Of a stretch of DNA of 64,000 nt, positions 46,118-59,822 are shown one piece after another. How positions within the stretch are numbered: position 1 is the stretch's first letter; each line of letters opens with the position of its first letter. Both the position numbers and the translations under genes were made by a program. The notes under the pieces are model-generated. The model did not search any database and was not told the origin of the DNA. It saw only the letters and a list, made by a program, of their open reading frames with translations. Origin of the DNA: Mycobacterium adipatum (lineage in GTDB: Bacteria > Actinomycetota > Actinomycetes > Mycobacteriales > Mycobacteriaceae); NCBI RefSeq assembly GCF_001644575.1, contig NZ_CP015596.1:930001-994000 (forward strand), in the 5' to 3' direction.

Positions 46118-46660
46118 ATGACCACCTTCACCATCCCCGGCCTCTCCGACAAGCAGGGTGCCGAGGTCGCCGAGTTGCTGCAGAAGCAGCTGAGCCGCTA
46201 CAACGACCTGCATCTGACGCTCAAGCACGTGCACTGGAACGTGGTCGGGCCCAACTTCATCGGCGTGCACGAGATGATCGACCCGCAGGTCGACCTCGTC
46301 CGTGGCTACGCCGATGAGGTCGCCGAACGCATTGCGGCACTGGGCGCTTCCCCGCTGGGCACGCCCGGCGCGATCATCAACGACCGGACATGGGATGACT
46401 ACTCGGTCGGGCGCGACAACGTTCAGGCACACCTGGCCGCACTCGATCTGGTCTACACCGGCATCATCGAGGACACCCGCAAGTCCATCGAGCGGCTCGA
46501 CGATATCGACCTCGTGTCCCAGGACATGCTCATCGGGCATGCCGGCGAGATGGAAAAGTTCCAGTGGTTCGTCCGGGCGCACCTGGAGAGCGCGGGAGGC
46601 CAGCTTGCCCACGAGGGAGCGACCACCGAGAAGGGCGCCGCCAACGAGGCTCGAAACTGA
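46118..46660 (+). CDS. dps: DNA-protection ferritin Dps
   Basis: A 180-residue Dps of the mycobacterial Dps1 type. The ferroxidase ligands sit in HVHWNVVGPNFIGVHEMID, conserved nearly word for word with the M. smegmatis protein as I recall it. The C-terminal tail after residue 160 (LAHEGATTEKGAANEARN) is the short DNA-binding/assembly tail and carries fewer basic residues than the M. smegmatis one. It oxidises and stores iron and coats DNA in starvation. AAGGAG precedes ATG 46118. Confidence 0.95.
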   Translation: MTTFTIPGLSDKQGAEVAELLQKQLSRYNDLHLTLKHVHWNVVGPNFIGVHEMIDPQVDLVRGYADEVAERIAALGASPLGTPGAIINDRTWDDYSVGRDNVQAHLAALDLVYTGIIEDTRKSIERLDDIDLVSQDMLIGHAGEMEKFQWFVRAHLESAGGQLAHEGATTEKGAANEARN

Positions 46661-46661
46661 C

Positions 46662-47435
46662 TCAGTCCGTGCGCGATTCCAACGCGTCATCGCGCACGGG
46701 GCGGTCGGCGAGTTCTTCGGCGCTGCCGAACAGGAACGGGTAGACGACACCGGCGACGGCGGCACCGACCAGTGGGGCAATCCAGAACAGCCACAGCTGG
46801 ATCGGTGCACCGTCGCCGTTGAAGAACGCGACCCCGGTGGATCGGGCCGGGTTGACCGAGGTGTTCGAGATCGGAATCGAGACCAAGTGGATCAGGGTGA
46901 GGGTGAGCCCGATCGACAAGCCCGCGAAGCCTTTCGGCGCCCGGTCGTCCGTGGAGCCGAGGATCACCAGCAGGAAGATGAAGGTGAGCACGATCTCGGT
47001 GATGAGCACTGCGAGCAGTGAGTAACCCCCGGGGGAGTGCTCACCGAATCCGTTGGCCGCCATGTTCCCGGTGGCCGTCCAGCCCTCCTTGCCGCCGGCG
47101 ACCATGTAGATCACCGCGCCGGCGACGATGCCGCCGATCACCTGGATGATCCAGTACGGCAGCACAGCGGACCATTCGACGCGTTTGGCCAGCGCGGCGC
47201 CCAGCGTGACGGCCGGGTTGAAGTGACCGCCCGAGATGGTGCCGAAGGCGTACACACCGGTGAGCACCGTCAAGCCGAAAGCCAGTGAGACGCCGAGGAA
47301 TCCGATCCCGAGAGACACGCCCTCATCGGTGACGAACTTGGCCGCGAAGACCGCGCTGCCGCACCCGCCGAGGACAAGCCAGAATGTGCCGATGAATTCG
47401 GCGGCCAACCTGTGCGACAACGTGGGAGTCTTCAT
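46662..47435 (-). CDS. aqpZ: Aquaporin Z-type channel
   Basis: A 257-residue MIP channel with six helices and the two pore motifs HFNPAVT and SVNPARS. The pore-lining residues follow the water-specific AqpZ type rather than the glycerol facilitators. It is convergent with dps, one base between stops. Confidence 0.92.
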   Translation of the reverse strand: MKTPTLSHRLAAEFIGTFWLVLGGCGSAVFAAKFVTDEGVSLGIGFLGVSLAFGLTVLTGVYAFGTISGGHFNPAVTLGAALAKRVEWSAVLPYWIIQVIGGIVAGAVIYMVAGGKEGWTATGNMAANGFGEHSPGGYSLLAVLITEIVLTFIFLLVILGSTDDRAPKGFAGLSIGLTLTLIHLVSIPISNTSVNPARSTGVAFFNGDGAPIQLWLFWIAPLVGAAVAGVVYPFLFGSAEELADRPVRDDALESRTD

Positions 47436-47552
47436 GGTGCTGCCCTTCGCCGGAGGCGTGCTTGCCAGCTGAGAGTCCCACGATTCGCCGGTCGGAAACG
47501 GCCACGGGAATTCTTGTCACCGAATTTTGGCCCAACGGTGACGCAGAAGTTG

Positions 47553-48362
47553 TCAGCGGTACGCGGTGATGCGGGCCGTCAACGCCAGCTTGCCGTCGTC
47601 GCCGATGCCGTGGGCCTCGGCGACGCCGCTGCTGCGCCCGGCATGCAGTGGTGTCGCCGTGTAATGCGCGTGACCGCCACCGGTGAGCCGGCGCAGGTAA
47701 TTGACCCGCAGCGATGCGGTGAGCAGCGGTGTGTCGGGCCGGTCGGCGTTCAACGCGGCCGAGGCGGCCAACTCCAGTCCGGCGGCGGCCACGCCGCCGT
47801 GGACGGCGCCCAGGGTGTTGTTCACCGCGGAGTGCTCGTTCTGACACAGCACGACGGCGGTCCCGCCGGATTCGGCAACCTCCACGGCCATCAGCTCGGC
47901 GAGGTCCGTGGGTAGTGGTTCGACCGGTTCGACGGGTTGCTCGAAGGCACCCGGTACATGGACGGCCGCGGTGATGTAGAACGTGCGCACCGTCGCCAGC
48001 CCGATCTCGATGCCGCGGTGGGTCAGCAGGCACTCCGACAGCGAGGTCGCGCCGGCGGCGCCGACGGGCCGGCTCACCGCGAGCACCGGGGCCGCCGGTT
48101 CCTCGGCGATGGTCGACTGTGCGCCCGGCGCGAACTCCATGGCGAGCTCGCTGGACACCGTCCAATGGTCCTGCGGGCGCCGGTCGTGGTTGGCGAAGCC
48201 GGCGATGTGGTCGACGAGGATCGCCAGCGGCGCCAGGGTGGGCGCACCGGTGACCGGGTTGCGCAGGCCGTCGAGCGGCATGGTGGCGGCATATCGGGAC
48301 GGTCCGCTCTCGACATTGATGATGCCGAAGCGTCCGGGCGGGGTGGTCTGCGGATATGCCAT
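47553..48362 (-). CDS. Double-hotdog thioesterase-like protein
   Basis: A 269-residue protein with two hotdog domains. The second contains NNTLGAVHGGVAAAGLELAA, the PaaI-type HGG motif; the first has APLAILVDHIAGFANHDRRP. Mycobacterial tandem hotdog proteins of this type act as acyl-CoA thioesterases or as carriers of unknown role. The TACCCC/GGGGTA dyad at 48396-48410 lies just before its start. Confidence 0.8.
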   Translation of the reverse strand: MAYPQTTPPGRFGIINVESGPSRYAATMPLDGLRNPVTGAPTLAPLAILVDHIAGFANHDRRPQDHWTVSSELAMEFAPGAQSTIAEEPAAPVLAVSRPVGAAGATSLSECLLTHRGIEIGLATVRTFYITAAVHVPGAFEQPVEPVEPLPTDLAELMAVEVAESGGTAVVLCQNEHSAVNNTLGAVHGGVAAAGLELAASAALNADRPDTPLLTASLRVNYLRRLTGGGHAHYTATPLHAGRSSGVAEAHGIGDDGKLALTARITAYR

Positions 48363-48395
48363 CGGGTCCAGCTTCGTGCCATTGCCGCGGGCGTG

Positions 48396-48410
48396 TACCC
48401 CCGCGGGGTA
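48396..48410. promoter_or_regulatory. TACCCC-CGC-GGGGTA palindrome
   Basis: A perfect dyad with six-base arms and three central bases, 34 bp before the double-hotdog start. The C-run/G-run pattern is like CsoR-family copper operators. CCGCGGG at 48386-48392 can also pair with the inner CCCGCGG. Confidence 0.4.
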
Positions 48411-48862
48411 TCCAACATGGGAAAAGTGTGGTCTCTAAGAATCTGACTAGGCTTTCAGCAAACTATTGAACGTTCGTAGTACCAGTTCATTGCCGTGCCG
48501 AGCAACATATGGCAAATCAATGTGACGAGGGTCTCGTTTGGCGGTGCTGAGCCGGGCTGCCGACATCGCGGTTGCAGGTGCGCGAAACTGGTTCGCCGAC
48601 AACGACATTGCCCAGGTGTGGGCACCGGGGTGCCCGGATCGGCAACGGCGCCGGGGGTGGTCTAGTTAGGTGTGGCTAAGTTGGCACGTCACCCGGTGTT
48701 TGTCATATCGTTTTGGGCACTTGTGGCGAGCGGGACAAATCCGTCGTTCAGTGCTGCACGAAGGCACCGCGATCGCCGAGCCGGTGACCGCCGGGTGCCG
48801 CTGGTGACAGCAGGCAGTAGACGAAGCTGCACGCAGGCTTGAGAGTAAAGGGTCAGGTGCGA
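48411..48862. other. Long gltB upstream region
   Basis: About 450 bases without a firm gene. Positions 48415-48540 are AT-richer than the surroundings. A perfect hairpin GGGCACC-GG-GGTGCCC lies at 48620-48635. A 41-codon frame (GTG 48544 to TAG 48669) covers it but lacks a ribosome site. TATCGT (48706-48711) with TTGGCA (48681-48686) is the best promoter for gltB, giving a leader of roughly 145 bases. Confidence 0.45.
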
Positions 48863-53429
<4,567 letters not shown>

Positions 53430-53437
<8 letters not shown>

Positions 53438-54896
53438 TCCGAATGGCTTCCTCAAGCACACCGTCCGCCAGACCCCGGCCCGCCGGCCGGTGGACCTTCG
53501 CCTGAAGGACTGGAAAGAGGTCTACGAGGAGTTCCCCGAGGAGACCCTCAAGGTCCAGGCCTCCCGTTGCATGGATTGCGGTATTCCGTTCTGCCACAAC
53601 GGCTGCCCCCTGGGAAACCTCATCCCGGAGTGGAACGACCTGGTGTACCGGGACCGCTGGCGCGATGCCATCGAACGGCTGCACGCCACCAACAACTTCC
53701 CGGAGTTCACCGGGCGGCTGTGCCCGGCGCCGTGCGAGGCGTCCTGTGTGCTGGGAATCAACCAGGATGCGGTGACCATCAAGCAGGTCGAGGTCGAGAT
53801 CATCGACCACGCGTGGGACAACGGCTGGGTCACGCCGATGATCCCGACGGTGCGCACCATGAAGAAGGTTGCGGTCGTCGGATCCGGGCCCGCCGGGCTC
53901 GCCGCCGCCCAGCAGCTGACCAGGGCCGGCCACTCGGTCACCGTGTTCGAGCGTGCCGACCGCATCGGTGGGCTGCTGCGGTACGGCATCCCCGAGTTCA
54001 AGATGGAGAAGCGCCACATCGACCGTCGTCTGGAGCAGATGACGGCCGAGGGCACCCAGTTCCGCACCGGCGTCAACGTCGGCGTCGACGTCACCGTCGA
54101 GCAACTGAACGAGGACTTCGACGCTGTCGTGCTGGCCGGCGGCGCGACCGCCTGGCGCGATCTGCCGATTCCGGGGCGCGAGCTCGACGGGATCCATCAG
54201 GCCATGGAGTACCTGCCCTGGGCCAACCGGATGCAGCAGGGCGATGACGTGGCGGGCCCGGACGGCGAGCCGCCGATCACCGCCAAGGGCAAGAAGGTCG
54301 TCATCATCGGCGGTGGCGATACCGGCGCGGACTGCCTGGGCACCGCACACCGCCAGGGGGCGGCGAGCGTGCACCAGTTCGAGATCATGCCGCGCCCGCC
54401 GGAGCACCGTGCGGACTCCACCCCGTGGCCGACCTACCCGCTGATGTTCCGGGTGGCCTCGGCGCACGAAGAGGGCGGCGAACGGGTGTTCTCGGTGAAC
54501 ACCGAGCAGTTCGTCGGGTCCGATGGCCACCTGACCTCGTTGAAGGTGCACGAGGTCGAGATGAAGGCCGGCAAGTTCGAGAAGGTGCAGGGTTCGGATT
54601 TCGATCTCGACGCCGATATCGTCTTCCTGGCCATGGGCTTCGTCGGACCGGAACGGGAAGGTCTGCTGACCGACCTCGGCGTCGAGTTCACCGAACGCGG
54701 CAACGTCGCGCGGGACAAGGACTTCCAGACCACCATCCCCGGCGTCTTCGTCGCCGGTGACATGGGCCGGGGCCAGTCGCTGATCGTATGGGCCATCGCG
54801 GAGGGCCGGGCAGCGGCCGCCGGGGTGGATCGCTACCTGATGGGGCAGTCGGCGCTGCCCCGCCCGATCGAGCCGACGGCGGCACCCCAGCGGTAG
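53430..54896 (+). CDS. gltD: Glutamate synthase small subunit
   Basis: A 488-residue electron-input subunit for GltB. Two cysteine clusters ([17 protein letters not shown] and [12 protein letters not shown]) bind 4Fe-4S centres. The FAD site is [17 protein letters not shown] and the NADPH site [20 protein letters not shown] 53430 starts inside the end of gltB, so subunit synthesis is coupled. Confidence 0.97.
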
Positions 54897-54917
54897 GCAC
54901 ACCAGCAACTTAAGTCA

Positions 54918-54955
54918 CACCAGAAACATCCGATTTTTAATCGGCGTGGCTGGTG
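54918..54955 (+). terminator. Two-step hairpin after gltD
   Basis: Inner stem CCGATT/AATCGG with loop TTT (54930-54944), enclosed by CACCAG (54918-54923) and CTGGTG (54950-54955). It begins 22 bases after the gltD stop. Confidence 0.65.
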
Positions 54956-55052
54956 GTGTTAGCCGCGTCACAGGTGTCTAATGATTGCGGCGGGGTCGTA
55001 CGGTAATGTGGCCCCACGGTGCAGCTATTCGCCGACCGCAGGAGTTCTCACC

Positions 55053-55193
55053 GTGTACAACAATCCCATTTCACGGTCCCGAGTGAGTCGAATTGCCTGG
55101 TCATGGCTCCGTCATCCGGTCAGGTGCCGTGAATTCCCAGCTAAGCACGAGCGCCTGATCACCCCCGACGAGTTACTCCGCTTCGGCTACTGA
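55053..55193 (+). CDS. Small basic protein of 46 residues
   Basis: GTG 55053 has AGGAG seven bases upstream. The product begins YNNPISRSRVSRIAWSWLRH and ends LITPDELLRFGY, with a strongly basic first half and an acidic helix near the end. A solid hairpin terminator follows seven bases after the stop, which supports a real transcription unit. I know no family for it. Confidence 0.55.
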   Translation: MYNNPISRSRVSRIAWSWLRHPVRCREFPAKHERLITPDELLRFGY

Positions 55194-55199
55194 CCTTGC

Positions 55200-55239
55200 G
55201 CGTCGCCGCGCGGATCCCGGTTCGGAATCCGCGCGACGC
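55200..55239 (+). terminator. Strong hairpin terminator
   Basis: GCGCGGAT (55208-55215) pairs with ATCCGCGC (55227-55234), extended by GCGTC (55200-55204) with GACGC (55235-55239) across a three-base bulge. It separates the small basic protein from the convergent LLM gene. Confidence 0.8.
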
Positions 55240-55277
55240 ACGTTTGCCAGATCGTAATAATTTCGTGACCGTCAGTT

Positions 55278-56171
55278 TTAAGCGCTGGTCAGCAGCCCGG
55301 AATCCCGGATGGCCTCCGCGAGTGGCTCCAGCACCGCGGTGTCATACGGCGGCGGCAGATAGATGATCGCCAGGTCCAATCCCTCGGCTCCCAGGGCGAT
55401 GGCGTCCTCGATCACCCGGCGGTAGTTCCGGTCCTCGCCGAGGCGGATATGCGCCGACAGGGTGATCTCCTTCGGGTCCCGGCCGATATCGGCGCAGTGT
55501 GCGGCGAGCACGTCGCGCTTGCGGGCGAACTCCTCCGGCGGCCCGCCGACGAAGTTCCAGTGATCGGCGTACTTCGCGGTGATCTTCAAGGTGCGCTTCT
55601 CGCCGCTGCCGCCGATGCAGAATGGCGGGTGCGGCTGCTGCGGGCCCTTGGGTTCGTTGCGCGCGTCCTTGAGCTGGTAGAACTTCCCGTCGAAGGTGGT
55701 CGTCTCCTGGCTGAGCAGATTCTTGAGGATCTCGCAGGCCTCCTCGAAACGGTCGAAGCGTTCCTTGATGCTGCCCAGCTCGATGCCGTAGGCGCCGGAC
55801 TCCTCCTCGTTCCAGCCGGCGCCGATCCCGAGCTCGAGCCGGCCATTCGAGATGATGTCCAGCGCGGCGGCCATATTGGCCAGCACCGCGGGGTGCCGAT
55901 AGTGAATACCGGTTACCAGCACACCGACGCGCAGCCGCTCGGTGGCCTGGGCCAACGCCGTCAGCGTGGTCCAACCCTCCAGACACGGGCCGGTGGAGTC
56001 GGAGAAAATCGGATAGAAGTGGTCGAAGGTCCAGCCGGACTGAAAGACGTCGATGGTGTCCGCCGCTTTCCAGATGGCCAGCATGTCGGACCAGGTCGTG
56101 TTCTGCGGTGAGGTTTTGAAGGCAAAGTCCACACTGGGGAAACGAGTGCCGCCGGTCGATAATTCCTGCAT
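55278..56171 (-). CDS. LLM-class F420-dependent oxidoreductase
   Basis: A 297-residue luciferase-like TIM barrel. Features include FDHFYPIFSD, RLRVGVLVTGIHYRHPAVLA, GRLELGIGAGWNEEE and PPFCIGGSGEKRTLK, all typical of mycobacterial F420 enzymes of the TIGR03560-like group. Start ATG 56171 gives a normal length; the longer frame adds unrelated residues. Hydride transfer from F420H2 is expected; substrate unknown. Confidence 0.85.
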   Translation of the reverse strand: MQELSTGGTRFPSVDFAFKTSPQNTTWSDMLAIWKAADTIDVFQSGWTFDHFYPIFSDSTGPCLEGWTTLTALAQATERLRVGVLVTGIHYRHPAVLANMAAALDIISNGRLELGIGAGWNEEESGAYGIELGSIKERFDRFEEACEILKNLLSQETTTFDGKFYQLKDARNEPKGPQQPHPPFCIGGSGEKRTLKITAKYADHWNFVGGPPEEFARKRDVLAAHCADIGRDPKEITLSAHIRLGEDRNYRRVIEDAIALGAEGLDLAIIYLPPPYDTAVLEPLAEAIRDSGLLTSA

Positions 56172-56219
56172 GCCGGGTACGGCCCGATGCGATGAATCTG
56201 GTGGGCGGCGCCGGTCGGT

Positions 56220-56801
56220 ATGTCCATGATCGACATGACGACAGCAAGTGCGCGCACCGCCGCGGTGCTCAGCGGCGTGCGCGAGGATCAACTGGACGCT
56301 CCGACGCCGTGCACGGCACTGTCCGTGCGTGAAGTGGTTGCCCACGTCGGGCAACTGGCACCGGCTTTCGGGGCCGCGGCGGCCAAGGATCTCGGTGACC
56401 TCACCGACAGCCCGCCCGGTGTGGGCGGCTATGTGCTCGACGAAGGCTGGCGCGGGGACTATCCCGCCCGGCTCGCCGCCTTGGCCGAGGCGTGGCAGAC
56501 GCCGCAGGCCTGGGCGGGGATGACCCGCGTCGGCGCGGTCGACCTACCCGGCGAGGTGTGCGGGCTGGTAGCACTGACCGAGGTGCTGGTGCACGGCTGG
56601 GACATTGCGGTCGCCACCGGCCAGGCCTACTCCGTGGATGACGACACCGCCGCGGTGCTGCTGGACCACCTGGTCACGTTCACCGCAGGTGGCCCGGTCG
56701 AGGGGTTGTTCGGCCCGCCGGTGACCGTCGGGGCCGACGTGGGTGCCTTTGATCGTGCGCTCGCCGTGAGTGGACGCGACCCGGCATGGCGCCGGGTGTG
56801 A
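56220..56801 (+). CDS. TIGR03086/DinB-like metal-binding protein
   Basis: A 193-residue four-helix protein of the mycothiol-dependent/DinB-like superfamily. Family marks are the TPCTALSVREVVAHVGQLAP segment, whose histidine is a usual metal ligand, and LVHGWDIAVATGQ with a second histidine. This fold is unrelated to DNA polymerase DinB. Mycothiol-linked chemistry is possible; the reaction is unknown. ATG 56226 is an alternative start. Confidence 0.8.
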   Translation: MSMIDMTTASARTAAVLSGVREDQLDAPTPCTALSVREVVAHVGQLAPAFGAAAAKDLGDLTDSPPGVGGYVLDEGWRGDYPARLAALAEAWQTPQAWAGMTRVGAVDLPGEVCGLVALTEVLVHGWDIAVATGQAYSVDDDTAAVLLDHLVTFTAGGPVEGLFGPPVTVGADVGAFDRALAVSGRDPAWRRV

Positions 56802-56830
56802 GCGGGCGTCACCACGGGCACACTTGACCC

Positions 56831-57841
56831 ATGGAACCCGTCGACCCCGTGCATGCGCTGCGTCGCATCGCCTATTACAAGGACCGGGCCCGGGAGGACT
56901 CGCGCCGGGTGATGGCCTACCGCAAGGCGGCCGATGTGGTGGAGGCGATGACCCCCGAGCACCGGGAGAAGGTCGGCAAGGCCAACAGCTGGCAGTCGCT
57001 GCCGGGCATCGGGCCGAAGACCGCGAAGGTGATCGCCCAGGCCTGGGCGGGACAGGAGCCCGACACCCTGGTCCAATTGCGCGCGGCGGCAGCCGATCTC
57101 GGCGGCGGGGAGATTCGAGCGGCGATCAAGGGTGACCTGCATCTGCACTCGAACTGGTCCGACGGATCCGCCCCCATCGAGGAGATGATGGCGACCGCAC
57201 AATCGCTCGGTCACGAATACTGCGCGCTGACCGATCATTCACCGCGGCTGACCATCGCCAACGGGCTCTCACCGGAGCGCCTGCGTCGACAGCTCGATGT
57301 CATCGACGAACTGCGCGAACGATTTAGGCCAATGCGCATCTTGACCGGGATCGAGGTCGACATCCTCGACGACGGGACCCTGGACCAGGAACCGGAACTG
57401 CTCGAGCGGCTCGACATCGTGGTGGCCAGCGTGCACTCGAAGCTGAAGATGGACGCTGCGGCCATGACCCGCCGCATGGTGCGGGCAGTGTCCGGCGGCC
57501 AGGCCGACGTACTCGGTCACTGCACCGGCCGGCTGGTGGAAGGGGGTCGGGGGACGCGCCCTGAATCCGCATTCGACGCCGAGGCGGTGTTCACGGCCTG
57601 TCGCGACAACGGTGTTGCGGTGGAGATCAACTCGCGTCCCGAGCGGCGTGATCCACCGTCGCGGCTGCTGGACCTGGCGCTGCAGATCGGCTGCGATTTC
57701 TCGATCGACACCGATGCCCATGCTCCCGGCCAGCTGGACTTCCTCGGCTACGGCGCGCAACGTGCGTTGGACGCCGGGGTGCCGGCCGACCGCATCGTCA
57801 ACACCTGGTCGGCCGACCGGCTGCTGGAGTGGGCGCATTGA
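56831..57841 (+). CDS. PHP-domain protein with helix-hairpin-helix (Rv3856c-like)
   Basis: A 336-residue protein resembling the C-terminal half of bacterial PolX. Residues 1-95 hold a helix-hairpin-helix (LPGIGPKTAKVIAQA). The PHP phosphoesterase follows, with metal motifs DLHLHSNWSDG, ALTDHS, GIEVDI, VASVHSK, VEINSRP and SIDTDAH, all intact. The polymerase palm of PolX is absent. It is probably a DNA 3'-end processing nuclease or phosphatase in repair, which fits the neighbouring polymerase gene. Confidence 0.85.
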   Translation: MEPVDPVHALRRIAYYKDRAREDSRRVMAYRKAADVVEAMTPEHREKVGKANSWQSLPGIGPKTAKVIAQAWAGQEPDTLVQLRAAAADLGGGEIRAAIKGDLHLHSNWSDGSAPIEEMMATAQSLGHEYCALTDHSPRLTIANGLSPERLRRQLDVIDELRERFRPMRILTGIEVDILDDGTLDQEPELLERLDIVVASVHSKLKMDAAAMTRRMVRAVSGGQADVLGHCTGRLVEGGRGTRPESAFDAEAVFTACRDNGVAVEINSRPERRDPPSRLLDLALQIGCDFSIDTDAHAPGQLDFLGYGAQRALDAGVPADRIVNTWSADRLLEWAH

Positions 57842-57843
57842 AT

Positions 57844-57862
57844 TCACGTCGATGACGTGAAC
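57844..57862. terminator. Bidirectional hairpin between PHP and polymerase genes
   Basis: TTCACGTC and GACGTGAA pair perfectly around GAT, two bases after the PHP stop and four before the convergent polymerase stop. Confidence 0.75.
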
Positions 57863-57866
57863 GAAC

Positions 57867-59069
57867 TCAATCGGGCAGCATCGGCATCTCCAGTCCCGGA
57901 TCGCGACCCAACAGCACCCCGCGGGTCACCGCGGCGGTGCCGAACCGCTGCCGGACCTCGTCGACGGCGGCGTCGAGCGCGATCGGGTCCCCCGCGTCGA
58001 AGGGCAGTTCCAGCTGTGCGGCGCCATCGCGGTCGATATTGGACACCGCGAACCCCACCAGGGTCAGTCCGCGTTCGGCGATCAGTGGGGTGGCCTCGGC
58101 CATCAGCCCGCGGGCGGCACTCAACACGGCTTCGGTCGATGCGGTGGCCCGCGCCAAGGTGTGCGAGCGGGAGGCGCGCCCGAAATCGTCGAAGCGCAGC
58201 CGCAGCACCACGGTGCGCCCGGTGCGTCCGGCGGCACGCATCCGGCGGGTGATGCGGTCGACGAGATTGACCACCACGGCGTCGATCTCGGAGGCGGACA
58301 TCGTGTTTCCGGCGCGACCGAGCGCGCGCTGGGCGCCGACGGAACGGCGTCGGACCCCGGTCGCCACCGCGCGGCGGTCGATGTTGTGGGCCAGCGCATA
58401 CAGCTGTCTGCCCATGGCCGGGCCGACCATCGCACCCAACGATGTCGCGCTGAGCTCGGCCACATCGGCCACCGTGTGAATGCCGTGCACCCGCAGCTTG
58501 TCGGCGGTTTTGGCGCCGACACCCCAGAGTCGGCGCACGGGCAGCGGGTGCAGGAACGCCAGCTCGCGATCCGGTTCCACCAGCAGCAGACCGTCGGGCT
58601 TGGCCTCCTGGCTGGCGACCTTGGCCAGGAACTTGGTGCGCGCGATCCCGACGGTGATCGGCAATCCGACGTCCACCCGCACACGTTCACGCAACCGGGT
58701 GCCGATCTGCACCGGCGTGCCGGAGACCCGGCCGAGGCCGCCGACATCGAGGAACGCCTCGTCCACCGATACCGGCTCGACGAGGGGAGTGGTGTCCCGA
58801 AACACCTCGAAGACCGCCCGGCTGGCCTCGGTGTACGCGCGCATCCGCGGCGGTACGACGATCACCTGCGGGCACAGCCGCCGGGCCTGACCGCCGCCCA
58901 TCGCCGTGCGTACCCCGTAGGCCTTCGCCTCGTAGCTCGCCGCCAGCACGACCCCGCCACCGACGACGACCGGCCGGCCCCGCAGCGTGGGGTCATCGCG
59001 CTGCTCCACCGAGGCATAGAACGAGTCGAGATCGGCGTGCAGGATATCCGCCTGCCCGGAACTGGACAC
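57867..59069 (-). CDS. dinB: Y-family DNA polymerase IV (DinB3-like)
   Basis: A 400-residue translesion polymerase. The catalytic acids are Asp13 (HADLDSFYASVEQ) and Asp103/Glu104 (SVDEAFLDV), and the steric gate is Tyr18, the usual DNA-selective type. The little finger ends in QLELPF near residue 350, which looks like a beta-clamp-binding motif. Position beside ethR matches the third DinB of fast growers (M. smegmatis dinB3). It lies downstream of ethR on the same strand, with a LexA-type box touching its GTG start. Confidence 0.92.
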   Translation of the reverse strand: MSSSGQADILHADLDSFYASVEQRDDPTLRGRPVVVGGGVVLAASYEAKAYGVRTAMGGGQARRLCPQVIVVPPRMRAYTEASRAVFEVFRDTTPLVEPVSVDEAFLDVGGLGRVSGTPVQIGTRLRERVRVDVGLPITVGIARTKFLAKVASQEAKPDGLLLVEPDRELAFLHPLPVRRLWGVGAKTADKLRVHGIHTVADVAELSATSLGAMVGPAMGRQLYALAHNIDRRAVATGVRRRSVGAQRALGRAGNTMSASEIDAVVVNLVDRITRRMRAAGRTGRTVVLRLRFDDFGRASRSHTLARATASTEAVLSAARGLMAEATPLIAERGLTLVGFAVSNIDRDGAAQLELPFDAGDPIALDAAVDEVRQRFGTAAVTRGVLLGRDPGLEMPMLPD

Positions 59070-59082
59070 GAACGTATGTTCG
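59069..59082. promoter_or_regulatory. LexA-type SOS box before dinB
   Basis: CGAACGTATGTTCG fits the inner part of the mycobacterial SOS box TCGAAC-N4-GTTCGA; only the outermost T and A differ. It abuts the start codon, so LexA would block transcription or initiation here. Confidence 0.65.
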
Positions 59083-59112
59083 CATGCTGGTCCGACATCG
59101 GACCGGGGTGAA

Positions 59113-59745
59113 CTAGGGTGCGCTGCCGTAGATGCTGGTCAGCCAGATGTGGGTGAGGGTGTCGACGACGCGGTCGTGGTCGACCGCGGGCCGATCGCCG
59201 GCCAGCGTCGCCATCATCATCTTCTCGTTCATCAGGTTCAGCGAGGTGGCCAGGTCGAGCGCGGGGAGGGTCTCCGGCGCCGCTCCGCGTTGGCGTTCGG
59301 CGGTGATCAGTGCCGCGGTCAGGCCGATCCACTTCTGCATCAGCGCGGCCCAGATCGCGCGGAACTCCGGGCTGCTGTTCACTGCTTCCGCGCCGGCCCG
59401 CGCGGTGGCCGGATGGGACCCGAAGGAACTGAAGAAGATCTCGATGCCACGCCGGATGGCCTGGTGCGGCTCGGCGGGCATGGTGTCCATCGCGTGGTCG
59501 AAGCCGGTGTCGGCGCGCTTGATCAGTGGGTCCATCAGGGACAGCAGGACCGCTTCCTTGGAGGCGAAGTAGAAGTAGAACGTGGGGCGTGAGATGCCCG
59601 CGCCCTTGGCCAGGTCATCGACGGAGATATCGGCGAAGGATCGCTGCTGGATGAGCCGTGCGGCGGTGTCCAGGATCGCCTGCTGTCGCTCGTCGCCGGA
59701 GGGGCGGGCGGCCCGGCGGCCGCGACTCGGGCTGGCGGTGGTCAC
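59113..59745 (-). CDS. ethR: TetR-family repressor EthR
   Basis: A 210-residue repressor of ethA. The HTH region reads ISVDDLAKGAGISRPTFYFYF, close to M. tuberculosis EthR. GTG 59745 lies exactly six bases after TAGGCT on the minus strand (59757-59752), so the transcript is probably leaderless. It diverges from ethA with a 77-bp operator region between. Confidence 0.92.
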   Translation of the reverse strand: MTTASPSRGRRAARPSGDERQQAILDTAARLIQQRSFADISVDDLAKGAGISRPTFYFYFASKEAVLLSLMDPLIKRADTGFDHAMDTMPAEPHQAIRRGIEIFFSSFGSHPATARAGAEAVNSSPEFRAIWAALMQKWIGLTAALITAERQRGAAPETLPALDLATSLNLMNEKMMMATLAGDRPAVDHDRVVDTLTHIWLTSIYGSAP

Positions 59746-59751
59746 GCCCGC

Positions 59752-59815
59752 AGCCTAACACCGTGTCGACTTTCTCAACACACCGTTGACTCGCTCAACA
59801 CCATGTTGATACCGT
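59752..59815. promoter_or_regulatory. ethR-ethA divergent promoters and EthR operator
   Basis: Two dyads lie here: TCAAC-N5-GTTGA (59775-59789) and TCAACA-CCA-TGTTGA (59795-59809), with centres 20 bp apart. A further GTGTCGAC half-site lies at 59763-59770. The ethR -10 is TAGGCT (minus, 59757-59752) and the ethA -10 is TACCGT (59810-59815). Long multi-dyad operators are known for EthR, which binds as an octamer. Confidence 0.72.
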
Positions 59816-59822
59816 CGGTACC

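Noticed and set aside
48544..48669. 41-codon frame upstream of gltB
   Set aside because: No ribosome site, no -10 at leaderless distance, and it spans a hairpin; kept only as a note in the intergenic entry.
56220..56801. TIGR03086/DinB-like protein considered as a DNA-damage gene because a polymerase DinB is near
   Set aside because: The DinB-like fold is a metal-binding four-helix bundle unrelated to polymerase IV; the shared name is historical.
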